DNA from: Candidatus Methanophagales archaeon
Lineage (GTDB): Archaea; Halobacteriota; Syntropharchaeia; Alkanophagales; Methanospirareceae
Reading direction: 5' to 3'
Length of the DNA: 13,383 bases
Assembly (NCBI GenBank): GCA_023131215.1
Contig: JAGLZV010000095.1
Coordinates: 1-13,383, forward strand
Made by a program: the position numbers and the translations under genes
Shown here: positions 1-6,424 of the stretch, one piece after another
How the letters are laid out: every line of letters begins with the position of its first letter
How positions within the stretch are numbered: position 1 is the stretch's first letter
Notes under the pieces: generated by a model
What the model was told of the DNA's origin: nothing
Seen by the model: only the letters and a program-made list of their open reading frames with translations
Databases searched by the model: none

Positions 1-562
1 GGTCATCAAAACCGACCTCTTCCACATCAAAATGTTCAGCGTCAAATTCTCCACCAAGCCACTCCAACATTTCTTCATGCTTCTCATGCTCGGGATTTCT
101 TATGATTTCTAAAAGCTCTTCATACCCCCAGATTCCTCCACAATCTTCAGGCGGACATGCTCTTTTTCCTTTTATACATATCGGATAATTAATATCTTTT
201 TCTCTAAGAAGTATCTTTTCCAATTGTATTTTGTGTTCCCAACTATCACCGAAATCATATACGTAATCTGCCGTTCGATTTTCCATAGAGAAATAGTCTG
301 CTATTTTTTGTTTCCATTCTGGAAAAACTTCTCTACCAAAATCTTCATTCGGGATTCCTATATTCTCACTTAAACCTGATGAAGGATTTACCAGCTCGAA
401 TTCATGCAGATGATAATCTATCCAGCCCATAGCGTCTTGGATGGCGACATGGAAATCCCAGAATGTATAAGTTTCCGGGACCTGTATTCGCCGCCAAATC
501 GGCGGTTTAATTCCCTTCAGTGCAATCTTAAATTGGTACACTTGATTGTATTTCTTTTTCAT
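1..562 (-). CDS. pRiA4b ORF-3-like protein (3' end outside window)
   Basis: I read about 187 codons from an ATG at 562 to the window edge, where the gene is cut. The protein matches the plasmid pRiA4b ORF-3 family: KGIKPPIWRRIQVP at residues 16-29, MGWIDYHLHEF at 45-55, YVYDFGDSWEHKI at 100-112 and CPPEDCGGIWGYEEL at 136-150. These are the landmark blocks of the family, and about 187 residues is close to the usual length, so little is missing. An in-frame ATG at 568 is an alternative start, but AAGGAG (576-571) lies 8 nt from the 562 ATG and only 2 nt from the other, so 562 is preferred. The family is widespread on plasmids and near mobile elements; its molecular function is not established. 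The gene is AT-rich like the nuclease-like gene beside it and unlike the housekeeping genes further right, consistent with acquired DNA. The family call is firm; no function is assigned. Confidence 0.85.
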   Translation of the reverse strand, partial: MKKKYNQVYQFKIALKGIKPPIWRRIQVPETYTFWDFHVAIQDAMGWIDYHLHEFELVNPSSGLSENIGIPNEDFGREVFPEWKQKIADYFSMENRTADYVYDFGDSWEHKIQLEKILLREKDINYPICIKGKRACPPEDCGGIWGYEELLEIIRNPEHEKHEEMLEWLGGEFDAEHFDVEEVGFDD

Positions 563-598
563 TATCATTTCTCCTTCTCTTGATTATCAATATCTCTA

Positions 599-610
599 CC
601 TTATATATAC
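599..610. promoter_or_regulatory. TATA box, possibly bidirectional
   Basis: CCTTATATATAC contains a near-consensus archaeal TATA box in both orientations. On the minus strand it precedes the pRiA4b-like gene, giving a predicted start near 579 and a short leader that carries the AAGGAG at 576-571. On the plus strand the box centre at about 605 is 26 nt upstream of 631, which is where the inverted-repeat region begins. Use in the plus direction is inference. Confidence 0.5.
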
Positions 611-630
611 ATTTTTGTGATTTGGAAGAT

Positions 631-915
631 GCATTCCATCTAATGTCTCAGGGCTTTGCGAAGTGTGAAGTATTTTGGCGAACGAAGTGAGCCGCAAAGT
701 CCGTGATGGTAGTAGAACTCCTTTTTGGGCATAAGTAATCGAGTGCTCATAGAATGGAAGGAATGTCTAAAAACTGTTAGACTATAACATGAAACTTATA
801 GAGAATAACCGGAGGGTGAATTGAATACAATGTTTTTCAGTATGATTGAATTTGTAGTTGAGGGAATCAATGCGCCAAAAGCAAAAGGCTATAGGCAGTG
901 ATATGTCATGTTATA
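631..915 (+). ncRNA. candidate structured RNA in a 360-bp non-coding stretch
   Basis: The stretch 563-922 has no convincing gene but holds compatible helices. They are 631-637 with 760-766 (7 bp, one G-U); 651-660 with 693-702 (10 bp, one G-U); 726-731 with 744-749 (6 bp, one G-U); 765-770 with 777-782 (6 bp, sharing two bases with the first); 783-792 with 906-915 (10 bp, perfect); and 795-801 with 889-895 (7 bp, one U-G). The wobbles are G-U only if the plus strand is transcribed; on the minus strand they become A-C mismatches. A TATA box sits 26 nt before 631. I do not recognise a known RNA family. It could also be the remains of a mobile element or chance pairing in AT-rich DNA. Confidence 0.3.
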
Positions 916-922
916 TATCGTA

Positions 923-2128
923 CTACACCGAAACGGATAGATATTCGTATAAAGGTTTTAAATTTTCGAAACATTTTAATATTATATCAATTGCCTTAGG
1001 ACTAGACAATTCTTGAACTTTGTCATATTGTAAATCATAGCCTATTTCTAACTGATAGTTATATTTTGTTTTTGTATTTGCTACTGATCGAATAAGATCC
1101 CACCAGATATCATTAAATTTTGAAGGATCAATTCCTAACAATGTTGCAATAGTTATTATAGTTTCAGCATCTCTTACAGCGGTTTGTTGGTGAAAATAAT
1201 GTCTTTGCCTAATAGAGATTACAGCTTCAGAATTTTCAACTCTGTCCTCATAGATTTTTCTCAAAAAAGATTTAAATGACTCTATATTTTTTCCATTATT
1301 CAAAATTTTTGCAAAATTTTGCCATTCTCTTTTAGCACCATTACCTAATGTAATGACACATCTCAATTGATCAGATTGAACAGTAAAAGCGGGATGTAAA
1401 CTATTTCGAGGCTCATCCTTATAATACCATGCTTCCCAAGGAAAGCCTCCACTAGAACTGATTTTTGATCTTTTATTCACACAATTTGGATAGAAAATCC
1501 CAATTTTAGGTGTAATAATTGACGATACCTTTTTGACATAATGAGTGGCAAGGTCTCTATCATAACCTCCTTGGAATCTAAAACCCATAAAAGGTGTCAT
1601 TTTATAGTGTCTCTCCATATAATTTATAAACTCCTCAAATAAATATTCTCCAACTTTATCTGATTTTTTCCCAGGTCCATTTTGTGATAAAAATTCTAAT
1701 AAATCAGGCCAAGATACAAAGCGAATATTTTTATAGTGATTCTTGATTTCTTTTACCAAAATTGGCTCTTCCTCATCTGGTGAAATTACAATTAGAAAGG
1801 AATTATCAAAATCTGATAACTGCTTTATATGCCCACTAAGCTGCTCTTTTCGTAAAGAATCTTTTTCAATCTTTGTTTCTATTCCGATACAAAAATCATA
1901 ATCATCTGTGTAAATATAGCCGTCTGGAACGCTTTCACGCTCTTTTATAGGAATTGGAGATGCTTGAGATAGGAGGTTGATTTTCTTTTCGGAGAGTTTT
2001 ATATTGTACTTTTTCAAAAATTTGTCTAATAAATCACGATTGCGACTGAATACGACAAGCAAAGAATGAGTGATATGATTTTCTTTTCTATCATACTGAT
2101 CAAATACATTTCTAAGTTGTTTTCTCAT
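923..2128 (-). CDS. orphan PD-(D/E)XK nuclease-like protein
   Basis: This 401-residue soluble protein carries a PD-(D/E)XK nuclease signature: P68-D69, then E84-T-K86 in a hydrophobic strand (FCIGIETKIE), followed by an amphipathic helix with Q96 and H100. The N-terminal block RKENHITHSLLVVF (14-27) and a strand plus tryptophan block, IRFVSWPDLLEFL (135-147), are typical of restriction-like nucleases. Residues from about 176 to the end form a second domain I do not recognise; its notable blocks are GGFPWEAWYY and RQRHYFHQQTAVRDAE. The ATG at 2128 has no clear ribosome binding site; a TATA-like ATAAATAC ends 18 nt upstream, so the transcript may be leaderless. No methyltransferase or helicase partner is visible. 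A defence or DNA-processing role is inference from the fold. Codon use is strongly AT-rich, unlike the core genes. Confidence 0.7.
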   Translation of the reverse strand: MRKQLRNVFDQYDRKENHITHSLLVVFSRNRDLLDKFLKKYNIKLSEKKINLLSQASPIPIKERESVPDGYIYTDDYDFCIGIETKIEKDSLRKEQLSGHIKQLSDFDNSFLIVISPDEEEPILVKEIKNHYKNIRFVSWPDLLEFLSQNGPGKKSDKVGEYLFEEFINYMERHYKMTPFMGFRFQGGYDRDLATHYVKKVSSIITPKIGIFYPNCVNKRSKISSSGGFPWEAWYYKDEPRNSLHPAFTVQSDQLRCVITLGNGAKREWQNFAKILNNGKNIESFKSFLRKIYEDRVENSEAVISIRQRHYFHQQTAVRDAETIITIATLLGIDPSKFNDIWWDLIRSVANTKTKYNYQLEIGYDLQYDKVQELSSPKAIDIILKCFENLKPLYEYLSVSV

Positions 2129-2291
2129 TTTATATCATATATTTGAGTATTTATGATGTCTCTAGATAGCATATAACGCTGATGTAGCTAATACCATTGT
2201 CATACCACCTATATTTTGGGATAATACTACAGTACTGAAATGCGTATGTCATCCCATTCGGGATGACCGCTCCAATAACCTTTACGCTGGC
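2129..2291. other. AT-rich spacer between accessory block and dapA
   Basis: This 163-bp spacer holds the upstream region of the nuclease-like gene, an 8-bp palindrome CAGTACTG at 2230-2237 and the hairpin at 2248-2267. I see no gene in it. It marks the change from AT-rich accessory sequence to the more GC-balanced core block. Confidence 0.6.
2248..2267. repeat. perfect 8-bp hairpin downstream of dapA
   Basis: The arms are GTCATCCC (2248-2255) and GGGATGAC (2260-2267), separated by the loop ATTC. It lies 24 nt past the dapA stop on the minus strand. No T-run follows on either strand, so it is not a normal archaeal oligo-T terminator. It may be a transcript-end stabilising hairpin or a remnant of a mobile-element end at the junction with the accessory block. 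Confidence 0.6.
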
Positions 2292-3179
2292 CTATACCAT
2301 CCCCAACCTCTCCAGCACCTTCCTCAACTTCTTCTCGTTAGATTCACTCAACGCACCCAGCGGCAGCCTGACGTGCCCTGCGGGCAAACCCATCATCTCC
2401 GCCGCCTTCTTCACCGGTATCGGATTCGTCTCCAGAAACATCGCCTCAAACAGAGAAAACAGCCTGATATTAATCTCCTTCGCCTTCTCCACCTCCCCTT
2501 TCAACATCGCATCCACCATCTCGCTCATCTCCCGCGGTGCGATATTTGCCGCTACGGAAATCACACCCTTGCCTCCCAAACTCATTATCGGTAGCGTGAG
2601 AAAATCGTCTCCTGCGACAACCGTGAAGTCCAAACCCCGTTCCGTCACCGACCTTATAATCGCACCTATCTGTTTCAAATCGCCCGAAGCCTCCTTCACT
2701 CCTTTTATATTCTCCACCTCTGCCGCAAGCTCCACCATCGTTTCTGCACTCACATTTTGACCCGTTCTCGAAGGTATGTTATACAAAATCAAAGGTATCT
2801 CCACAGAATCACCAATTCTCTTGAAATGCTCTTTTAGCCCTCTTACATTTGGTTTGTTGTAATACGGCGTAATCAAAAGGCAGGCGTCAGCACCCGCGTC
2901 TTCTGCATGTTTCGTTAATTCAACCGCTTCCTTTGTGTTGTTCGACCCCGTGCCTGCTATCACCGGCACTTTTGAACAGTCCACCACCACGTCTATTACT
3001 TCCTTATGCTCCTCATGCAAAAGCGTTGCGGATTCGCCTGTCGTACCACATGGGACTATTCCCGCTACGCCACCATCAACCACGTATTCCACAAGCCTCC
3101 TCAAACCTTCCTTATCTACTTCGTCATCCTTTGTAAACGGCGTTATAAGCGCCGGATACACACCTTCTATCTTCATCAT
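2292..3179 (-). CDS. dapA: 4-hydroxy-tetrahydrodipicolinate synthase
   Basis: This enzyme condenses pyruvate with aspartate semialdehyde, the first committed step of lysine biosynthesis by the diaminopimelate route, in the cytosol. The 295-residue protein is full length for the (beta/alpha)8 aldolase family. Visible active-site residues are T46-T47 in CGTTGES, Y106-Y107 in PYYNKP, Y133 and R138 in LYNIPSRTG, and the Schiff-base lysine K162 in GVKEASGDL. A double ATG (3179 and 3176) starts the gene. The first lies one base after the stop of rps17e, so translation is probably coupled. It is the last gene of a probable minus-strand operon with ribosomal proteins. Coupling of dapA with eS17 is a known arrangement in methanogen-related archaea. 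Related aldolases (KDG aldolase, N-acetylneuraminate lyase) share the fold, but the motif set and context favour DapA. Confidence 0.93.
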   Translation of the reverse strand: MMKIEGVYPALITPFTKDDEVDKEGLRRLVEYVVDGGVAGIVPCGTTGESATLLHEEHKEVIDVVVDCSKVPVIAGTGSNNTKEAVELTKHAEDAGADACLLITPYYNKPNVRGLKEHFKRIGDSVEIPLILYNIPSRTGQNVSAETMVELAAEVENIKGVKEASGDLKQIGAIIRSVTERGLDFTVVAGDDFLTLPIMSLGGKGVISVAANIAPREMSEMVDAMLKGEVEKAKEINIRLFSLFEAMFLETNPIPVKKAAEMMGLPAGHVRLPLGALSESNEKKLRKVLERLGMV

Positions 3180-3180
3180 T

Positions 3181-3378
3181 TCAATCCCTATTCCTACTCC
3201 CCCTCCTCTTTTTATGTGCTATATATCCCGCTATTCGATTTCTTATGCCTTTGCTCTCTACATTAGTATGCTCCGCCACTATTTTCTTATTTACGTCGAA
3301 GTCATCAGTGAACTCCGGCACTTCCTTCAGCAATTGATTTGCCAATTTCTTTATATAAGTCGGTTTAACCGTGCCCAC
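3181..3378 (-). CDS. rps17e: 30S ribosomal protein eS17 (S17e)
   Basis: This 65-residue basic protein is a component of the small ribosomal subunit found in archaea and eukaryotes but not bacteria. The sequence shows the family blocks VKPTYIKKLANQLL (4-17), FTDDFDVNKKIV (23-34) and SKGIRNRIAGYIAHKKRRG (42-60). The length is normal for archaeal members. The start is GTG at 3378, placing the conserved VKP at residue 4; a canonical GGTGAT site ends within the stop of the upstream membrane-protein gene, with 2 nt between that stop and this start. It is followed by dapA with a single base between stop and start. This tight packing indicates one transcript and probable translational coupling. Confidence 0.95.
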   Translation of the reverse strand: MGTVKPTYIKKLANQLLKEVPEFTDDFDVNKKIVAEHTNVESKGIRNRIAGYIAHKKRRGSRNRD

Positions 3379-3380
3379 TG

Positions 3381-3662
3381 CTAATCACCCTCACCTTTTT
3401 CACTTTCACTCCCTGTTCCTGTACTTTCTGCTGCTTCTGCTTCTGTTGCTTCCATCTCTATCCCTTCTTCTCCCCTCTCTCTCACGTCACTTATGCCTAT
3501 CATCAAAAACACTGCACCCAGCAGCAGCACAATTATGGGAACAACTCCTAATATAACCGTCACCAGCGCATCCCTGAAAAAAGCTACTTGCGGTATAACT
3601 AACATACCCACCCCTGCTATTGCTAATGCGAGTCCTAACAATATCTCTCCATATTCTTTCAT
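3381..3662 (-). CDS. small two-helix membrane protein, unknown function
   Basis: I do not recognise this 93-residue protein. It has two strongly hydrophobic segments, about residues 5-27 and 32-57, joined by a short turn with F28-F29-R30-D31, then a cytosolic or external tail (60-93) dominated by Glu, Ser, Gly and Thr. There is no obvious signal peptidase site. The start at 3662 has a clear GGGGGTGAT ribosome binding site 7 nt upstream, overlapping the end of rps15, which supports expression. The gene sits between rps15 (8-nt gap) and rps17e (2-nt gap) in the same operon. Context suggests co-expression with ribosome synthesis, but no role can be assigned. Confidence 0.8.
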   Translation of the reverse strand: MKEYGEILLGLALAIAGVGMLVIPQVAFFRDALVTVILGVVPIIVLLLGAVFLMIGISDVRERGEEGIEMEATEAEAAESTGTGSESEKGEGD

Positions 3663-3670
3663 TTTTTATA

Positions 3671-4144
3671 TCACCCCCTCCTCATAATAAATTCGGCAAT
3701 TTCCGGCTTGTATCTCCATTCCTCTGGTAAGACCTTCTCCTTCCTGTAATACTTCACAAGCCTTCTTATCTTTGATTCGGTTAACTGTATAGCTCTTTTA
3801 TTATGCACGTCCTTCTTATTCTCTTCTATATGCTTTCTTATCCTCAGCGCTTTTCGCATCAAATTCCGCAGGTCTTCTGGTATCTCAGGCGCAATATTTT
3901 TTTCCTTTAATATCCCGGTTATCTTTTTCCCCGTAACCTGTGCAACGCTCGGCACGCCATTGCTATCCCTCAGTGTTATTCCTATCTCGCTTGTCGAAAC
4001 CCCCCGCTCGTATTGCTCAACTACTTTCTTCTCCACTTCTTCCGCTGTCAAGTCCACCCATTCAGGTACTGTCTTCCCGAGGCTGAAGCTAAATAGTCGC
4101 TTGGAACTCGATTTCCCTCTCCTCCTCGCATACATCCTCGCCAT
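3671..4144 (-). CDS. rps15: 30S ribosomal protein uS15 (archaeal S15P)
   Basis: This 157-residue protein belongs to the archaeal/eukaryotic S15 type, a primary 16S rRNA-binding protein of the small-subunit platform. It begins with MARMYARRRGKSSSKR, has the archaeal N-terminal extension with LTAEEVEKKV (32-41), ITLRDSNGVP (56-65) and TGKKITGILK (71-80), and the conserved C-terminal rRNA-binding block from HNKRAIQLTESKIRRLVKYY (114-133). The N-terminal linker (LFSFSLGKTVPEW) looks a little longer than in typical archaeal S15. The ATG at 4144 follows the upstream reductase gene by 49 nt without a clear TATA box or strong ribosome binding site, so it is probably cotranscribed with that gene. Identity is firm. 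Confidence 0.95.
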   Translation of the reverse strand: MARMYARRRGKSSSKRLFSFSLGKTVPEWVDLTAEEVEKKVVEQYERGVSTSEIGITLRDSNGVPSVAQVTGKKITGILKEKNIAPEIPEDLRNLMRKALRIRKHIEENKKDVHNKRAIQLTESKIRRLVKYYRKEKVLPEEWRYKPEIAEFIMRRG

Positions 4145-4193
4145 TTTATTTTCTCAAAGCCCTCGATTTTTTGCCAAATCTATTACCTAATCT

Positions 4194-5468
4194 TCATTTT
4201 GCATATAAATATCTTATGATGTTCTTCGCCATTAACTTGATGATGCTTGGATTTTTTAAAAGTTCACGAAATACAAAGGACGGATAGTCCATATCCCCCC
4301 GATTTGTTATAAGCTGCATCATGTCTCCTTGTGATAATACATGACAAATTGTATCCAGGTCCTCGTCGCTAATTATACACCTTAATCTGTGAATCTTCAG
4401 TCCAAACGCTATTTCCTTCCCTATTTCCTTCAGCCATCGTTTCTCATACTCCTTCAGCACCTCCATATCCCCTTCCAAACACGCTTCTGCCGCTATCTCC
4501 CCCGCTATCTTCCCGCACTTCATTCCGTAATACACACCACCGCCGGTAATTGGCTTGACTTGAGCTGCTGCATCTCCAACCAGCAGCACTCCTACTCCGT
4601 CATCTATTTTTACGGTCTTTTGCTTTTGCATTCGCATTTTCCCTCGCAAGCCTACACCTGCACCTACCGGAATGGGAATTCTGCCAGCATTAAAATTTGA
4701 TGTGCTGCCCTTGTATCTCTTTGCAATGACAGGATGCTCTGACAAAATTCTTTTTAAAAATGGCACGGGGTTGGAGAGGGAAGAAAACCTTTTGTCTATG
4801 CAGAGACCAATTCGAGCAATGTTTTCGGCAATCGGGATAACCCAGGCGAAGAAACCTGGCGCAATGGTTTTGCCAACGAAAATCTCTACAAAGGCTTCGT
4901 CTATTTCATATTCGCCTTCTATTTGCACGCAGTTCAGGAAGTTTTTTGCGACCTTTAACCCTGCCATTTTTGCTACTCCGCTCTTCACACCATCAGCGCC
5001 AATGACCACGGTTGCTACTATTTCCTTTTCACCATTTGCATTTGTGTTTGCAGTGGCTGCCATTATCGTTAGCTTTGTCTCCTTTCCCCTTTTCTTTACA
5101 CTTTCCACTTTGCTCCTCAGAATTATGTCTGCACCTTCCTTTTGCGCCTCTTTCGCCAATTCCTTATCAAAGACGCTTCTTCTTATGGCAAAAGCTCTCT
5201 TATCTGGAGATGGTGATTCTATTCTTAATTCATACGAACGCGAATGAAGAATTGCTCCCTTCAACTCGCAGCTTATGAAGGATTTACTATTTTTTATTTC
5301 GCTCTCTTCTATCGCTCTTTTACTTATAAGCCCTGCACATTGAACTGGCTCGCCTATCTCTGCATCCTCCTCGAGAATCAGCGTAGAAGCACCTTCCTTT
5401 GCCGCATATTTTGCCGCCATGCAGCCTGCTGGACCGCCACCTACCACGACGACATCGTATTCCTCCAT
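4194..5468 (-). CDS. geranylgeranyl reductase family FAD flavoprotein
   Basis: This 424-residue protein has an N-terminal dinucleotide-binding GGGPAG (10-15) with an acidic end of strand 2 (E33-E34), the family block EPVQCAGLIS (40-49) with a conserved cysteine, GADG (157-160), the substrate-side block PGFFAWVIP (204-212), and the second FAD block GDAAAQVKPITGGG (298-311). These mark the archaeal geranylgeranyl reductases that saturate isoprenoid chains of membrane lipids (digeranylgeranylglycerophospholipid reductase) or related isoprenoids. Two stretches look like insertions: an Ala/Thr/Asn-rich loop at 136-146 and a glycine/lysine-rich segment at 269-286. It acts at the cytosolic membrane face in characterised relatives. 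It heads a probable operon with rps15, and its transcript appears leaderless from a TATA box at 5491-5500. Archaea often have several paralogues, so the exact substrate is uncertain. Confidence 0.85.
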   Translation of the reverse strand: MEEYDVVVVGGGPAGCMAAKYAAKEGASTLILEEDAEIGEPVQCAGLISKRAIEESEIKNSKSFISCELKGAILHSRSYELRIESPSPDKRAFAIRRSVFDKELAKEAQKEGADIILRSKVESVKKRGKETKLTIMAATANTNANGEKEIVATVVIGADGVKSGVAKMAGLKVAKNFLNCVQIEGEYEIDEAFVEIFVGKTIAPGFFAWVIPIAENIARIGLCIDKRFSSLSNPVPFLKRILSEHPVIAKRYKGSTSNFNAGRIPIPVGAGVGLRGKMRMQKQKTVKIDDGVGVLLVGDAAAQVKPITGGGVYYGMKCGKIAGEIAAEACLEGDMEVLKEYEKRWLKEIGKEIAFGLKIHRLRCIISDEDLDTICHVLSQGDMMQLITNRGDMDYPSFVFRELLKNPSIIKLMAKNIIRYLYAK

Positions 5469-5490
5469 AACAACTCATAATCCCTTATCC

Positions 5491-5500
5491 TTTTATATTT
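5491..5500. promoter_or_regulatory. shared TATA box between divergent genes
   Basis: TTTTATATTT lies in the 56-bp gap between the divergent reductase gene (ATG at 5468) and rpl24 (ATG at 5525). Its centre is about 27 nt from one start codon and 30 nt from the other, so both transcripts could begin at or next to their ATG. Neither start has a convincing ribosome binding site, which fits leaderless mRNAs. The match is better in the rpl24 direction. Use by both genes is inference. Confidence 0.5.
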
Positions 5501-5524
5501 GAAAAGTTTAATAATCGAAAAGAA

Positions 5525-5875
5525 ATGAAATCTAAACAACCGAGAAAACAAAGAAAAGCAAGGTATAATGCACCTTTGCATATACGACACAAGTTCATGA
5601 GTGCGCCCCTTAGCGATGAATTGCGGGATAAATACGAGAAAAGAAGTTTTCCAGTGAGGAAAGGCGATACGGTGAGGGTAGTGAGGGGGGATGGTAAAGG
5701 TAAAGAAGGTAAAGTAAGGTCTATAGACCTGAAGAGCGAAAGGATAACAGTGGAAGGCGTTGTTGTTGCAAGGTCAGATTTATCCGAAGTGCCTCGACCC
5801 TTACATCCCTCAAATGTCGTGATAACAAAGTTAGAATTAAAGGATAAGCTAAGGGAAAGCGCATTGATGAGGTAA
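5525..5875 (+). CDS. rpl24: 50S ribosomal protein uL24 (archaeal L24P)
   Basis: This 116-residue basic protein is an assembly-initiating component of the large ribosomal subunit. Family blocks are the N-terminal QPRKQRKARYNAPLHIRHK (5-23), SAPLSDELRDKY (26-37), a KOW motif at about 43-70 (FPVRKGDTVRVVRGDGKGKE) and EVPRPLHPSNVVITKLELKD (88-107). Length and motifs match archaeal L24. The gene stands alone on the plus strand. In most archaea it lies in the spc-like ribosomal cluster next to uL14 and eS4, neither of which is here. Its stop is 9 nt from the stop of the convergent HD-domain gene, with no obvious terminator between. It probably starts leaderless from the TATA box at 5491-5500. Confidence 0.95.
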   Translation: MKSKQPRKQRKARYNAPLHIRHKFMSAPLSDELRDKYEKRSFPVRKGDTVRVVRGDGKGKEGKVRSIDLKSERITVEGVVVARSDLSEVPRPLHPSNVVITKLELKDKLRESALMR

Positions 5876-5884
5876 TTTGTAATA

Positions 5885-6424
5885 TTATCCGCTCCTTCCC
5901 ATTACTTCCTTGTGTAATCTTATCATCCTCTTTATGGATGGGTGCGTCTCACCTAACTTATCCTTTAAATCCTCTATTGCGTTTTCTATGCTCGTTCTTC
6001 TCCCTCCATCAATCAAGTTATCCGCACATGAAACAATTTTCTCTTCCATTGTCTCTGGCACGAAATCCACAGGAGGCAATCCCATTTCCTTTCCTTCCTC
6101 CGCTGTTATTCCCGCACCTACATGCCTTTGAATTATTCTCACCACTTTTTCCTCCAGTCCTAACTCCTTTGCCATTTCTCCACCCACGAACCCGTGATCC
6201 ACACCATGCGAGCGAGCTCTGCCTATGTCATGTAGCAATGCACCCTCGAAAATCAGTTTTTCATCCACGCTATTATAACCTTCACTGTGGTTGTGATGAA
6301 GAGCGATTTCCAAAGCAAGTTCAGCAACCGCTATACAATGTTCCACAACCGATTCATCACACCCAACTTCCCTCAGTAACTTTATGCACTCGCTCCTTAT
6401 CCTTTTTTTATCTCCTTCTTCCAC
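5885..6424 (-). CDS. HDIG-domain phosphohydrolase family protein (TIGR00295-like)
   Basis: This 179-residue protein has an HD domain: H29, the H65-D66 pair in LLHDIGR, a downstream histidine in DHGFVGG (H77), H101 in QRHVGAG and D135 in SCADNLID, enough for a metal-dependent phosphohydrolase site. Length and the literal HDIG fit the archaeal TIGR00295 group, whose substrate is unknown. The GTG at 6424 is chosen because the reading frame and homologous N-terminal helix begin there. This start overlaps the end of tfe by 28 nt in another frame, so the two genes are probably translated together. A nucleotide or dNTP phosphohydrolase role would be guesswork. Confidence 0.88.
   Translation of the reverse strand: MEEGDKKRIRSECIKLLREVGCDESVVEHCIAVAELALEIALHHNHSEGYNSVDEKLIFEGALLHDIGRARSHGVDHGFVGGEMAKELGLEEKVVRIIQRHVGAGITAEEGKEMGLPPVDFVPETMEEKIVSCADNLIDGGRRTSIENAIEDLKDKLGETHPSIKRMIRLHKEVMGRSG

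Noticed and set aside
651..702. Group II intron or other known catalytic RNA as the explanation for the stem at 651-702
   Set aside because: No domain V hairpin, intron boundary or maturase gene is visible, so I do not name a known RNA class.
830..901. Possible 23-residue ORF on the plus strand with GGAGGGTGA upstream
   Set aside because: The ribosome-site spacing is long, the peptide has no recognisable feature, and the region is better explained by inverted repeats. It could be a relic of a larger gene, but that cannot be shown.
2263..2760. 165-codon plus-strand open frame across the dapA 3' end
   Set aside because: It is antisense to dapA and shows Ser/Thr/Pro-rich composition typical of a shadow frame.
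4672..5247. 191-codon plus-strand open frame
   Set aside because: It lies wholly antisense to the reductase gene, which has all family motifs; the plus-strand product is low in complexity and unlike any protein.
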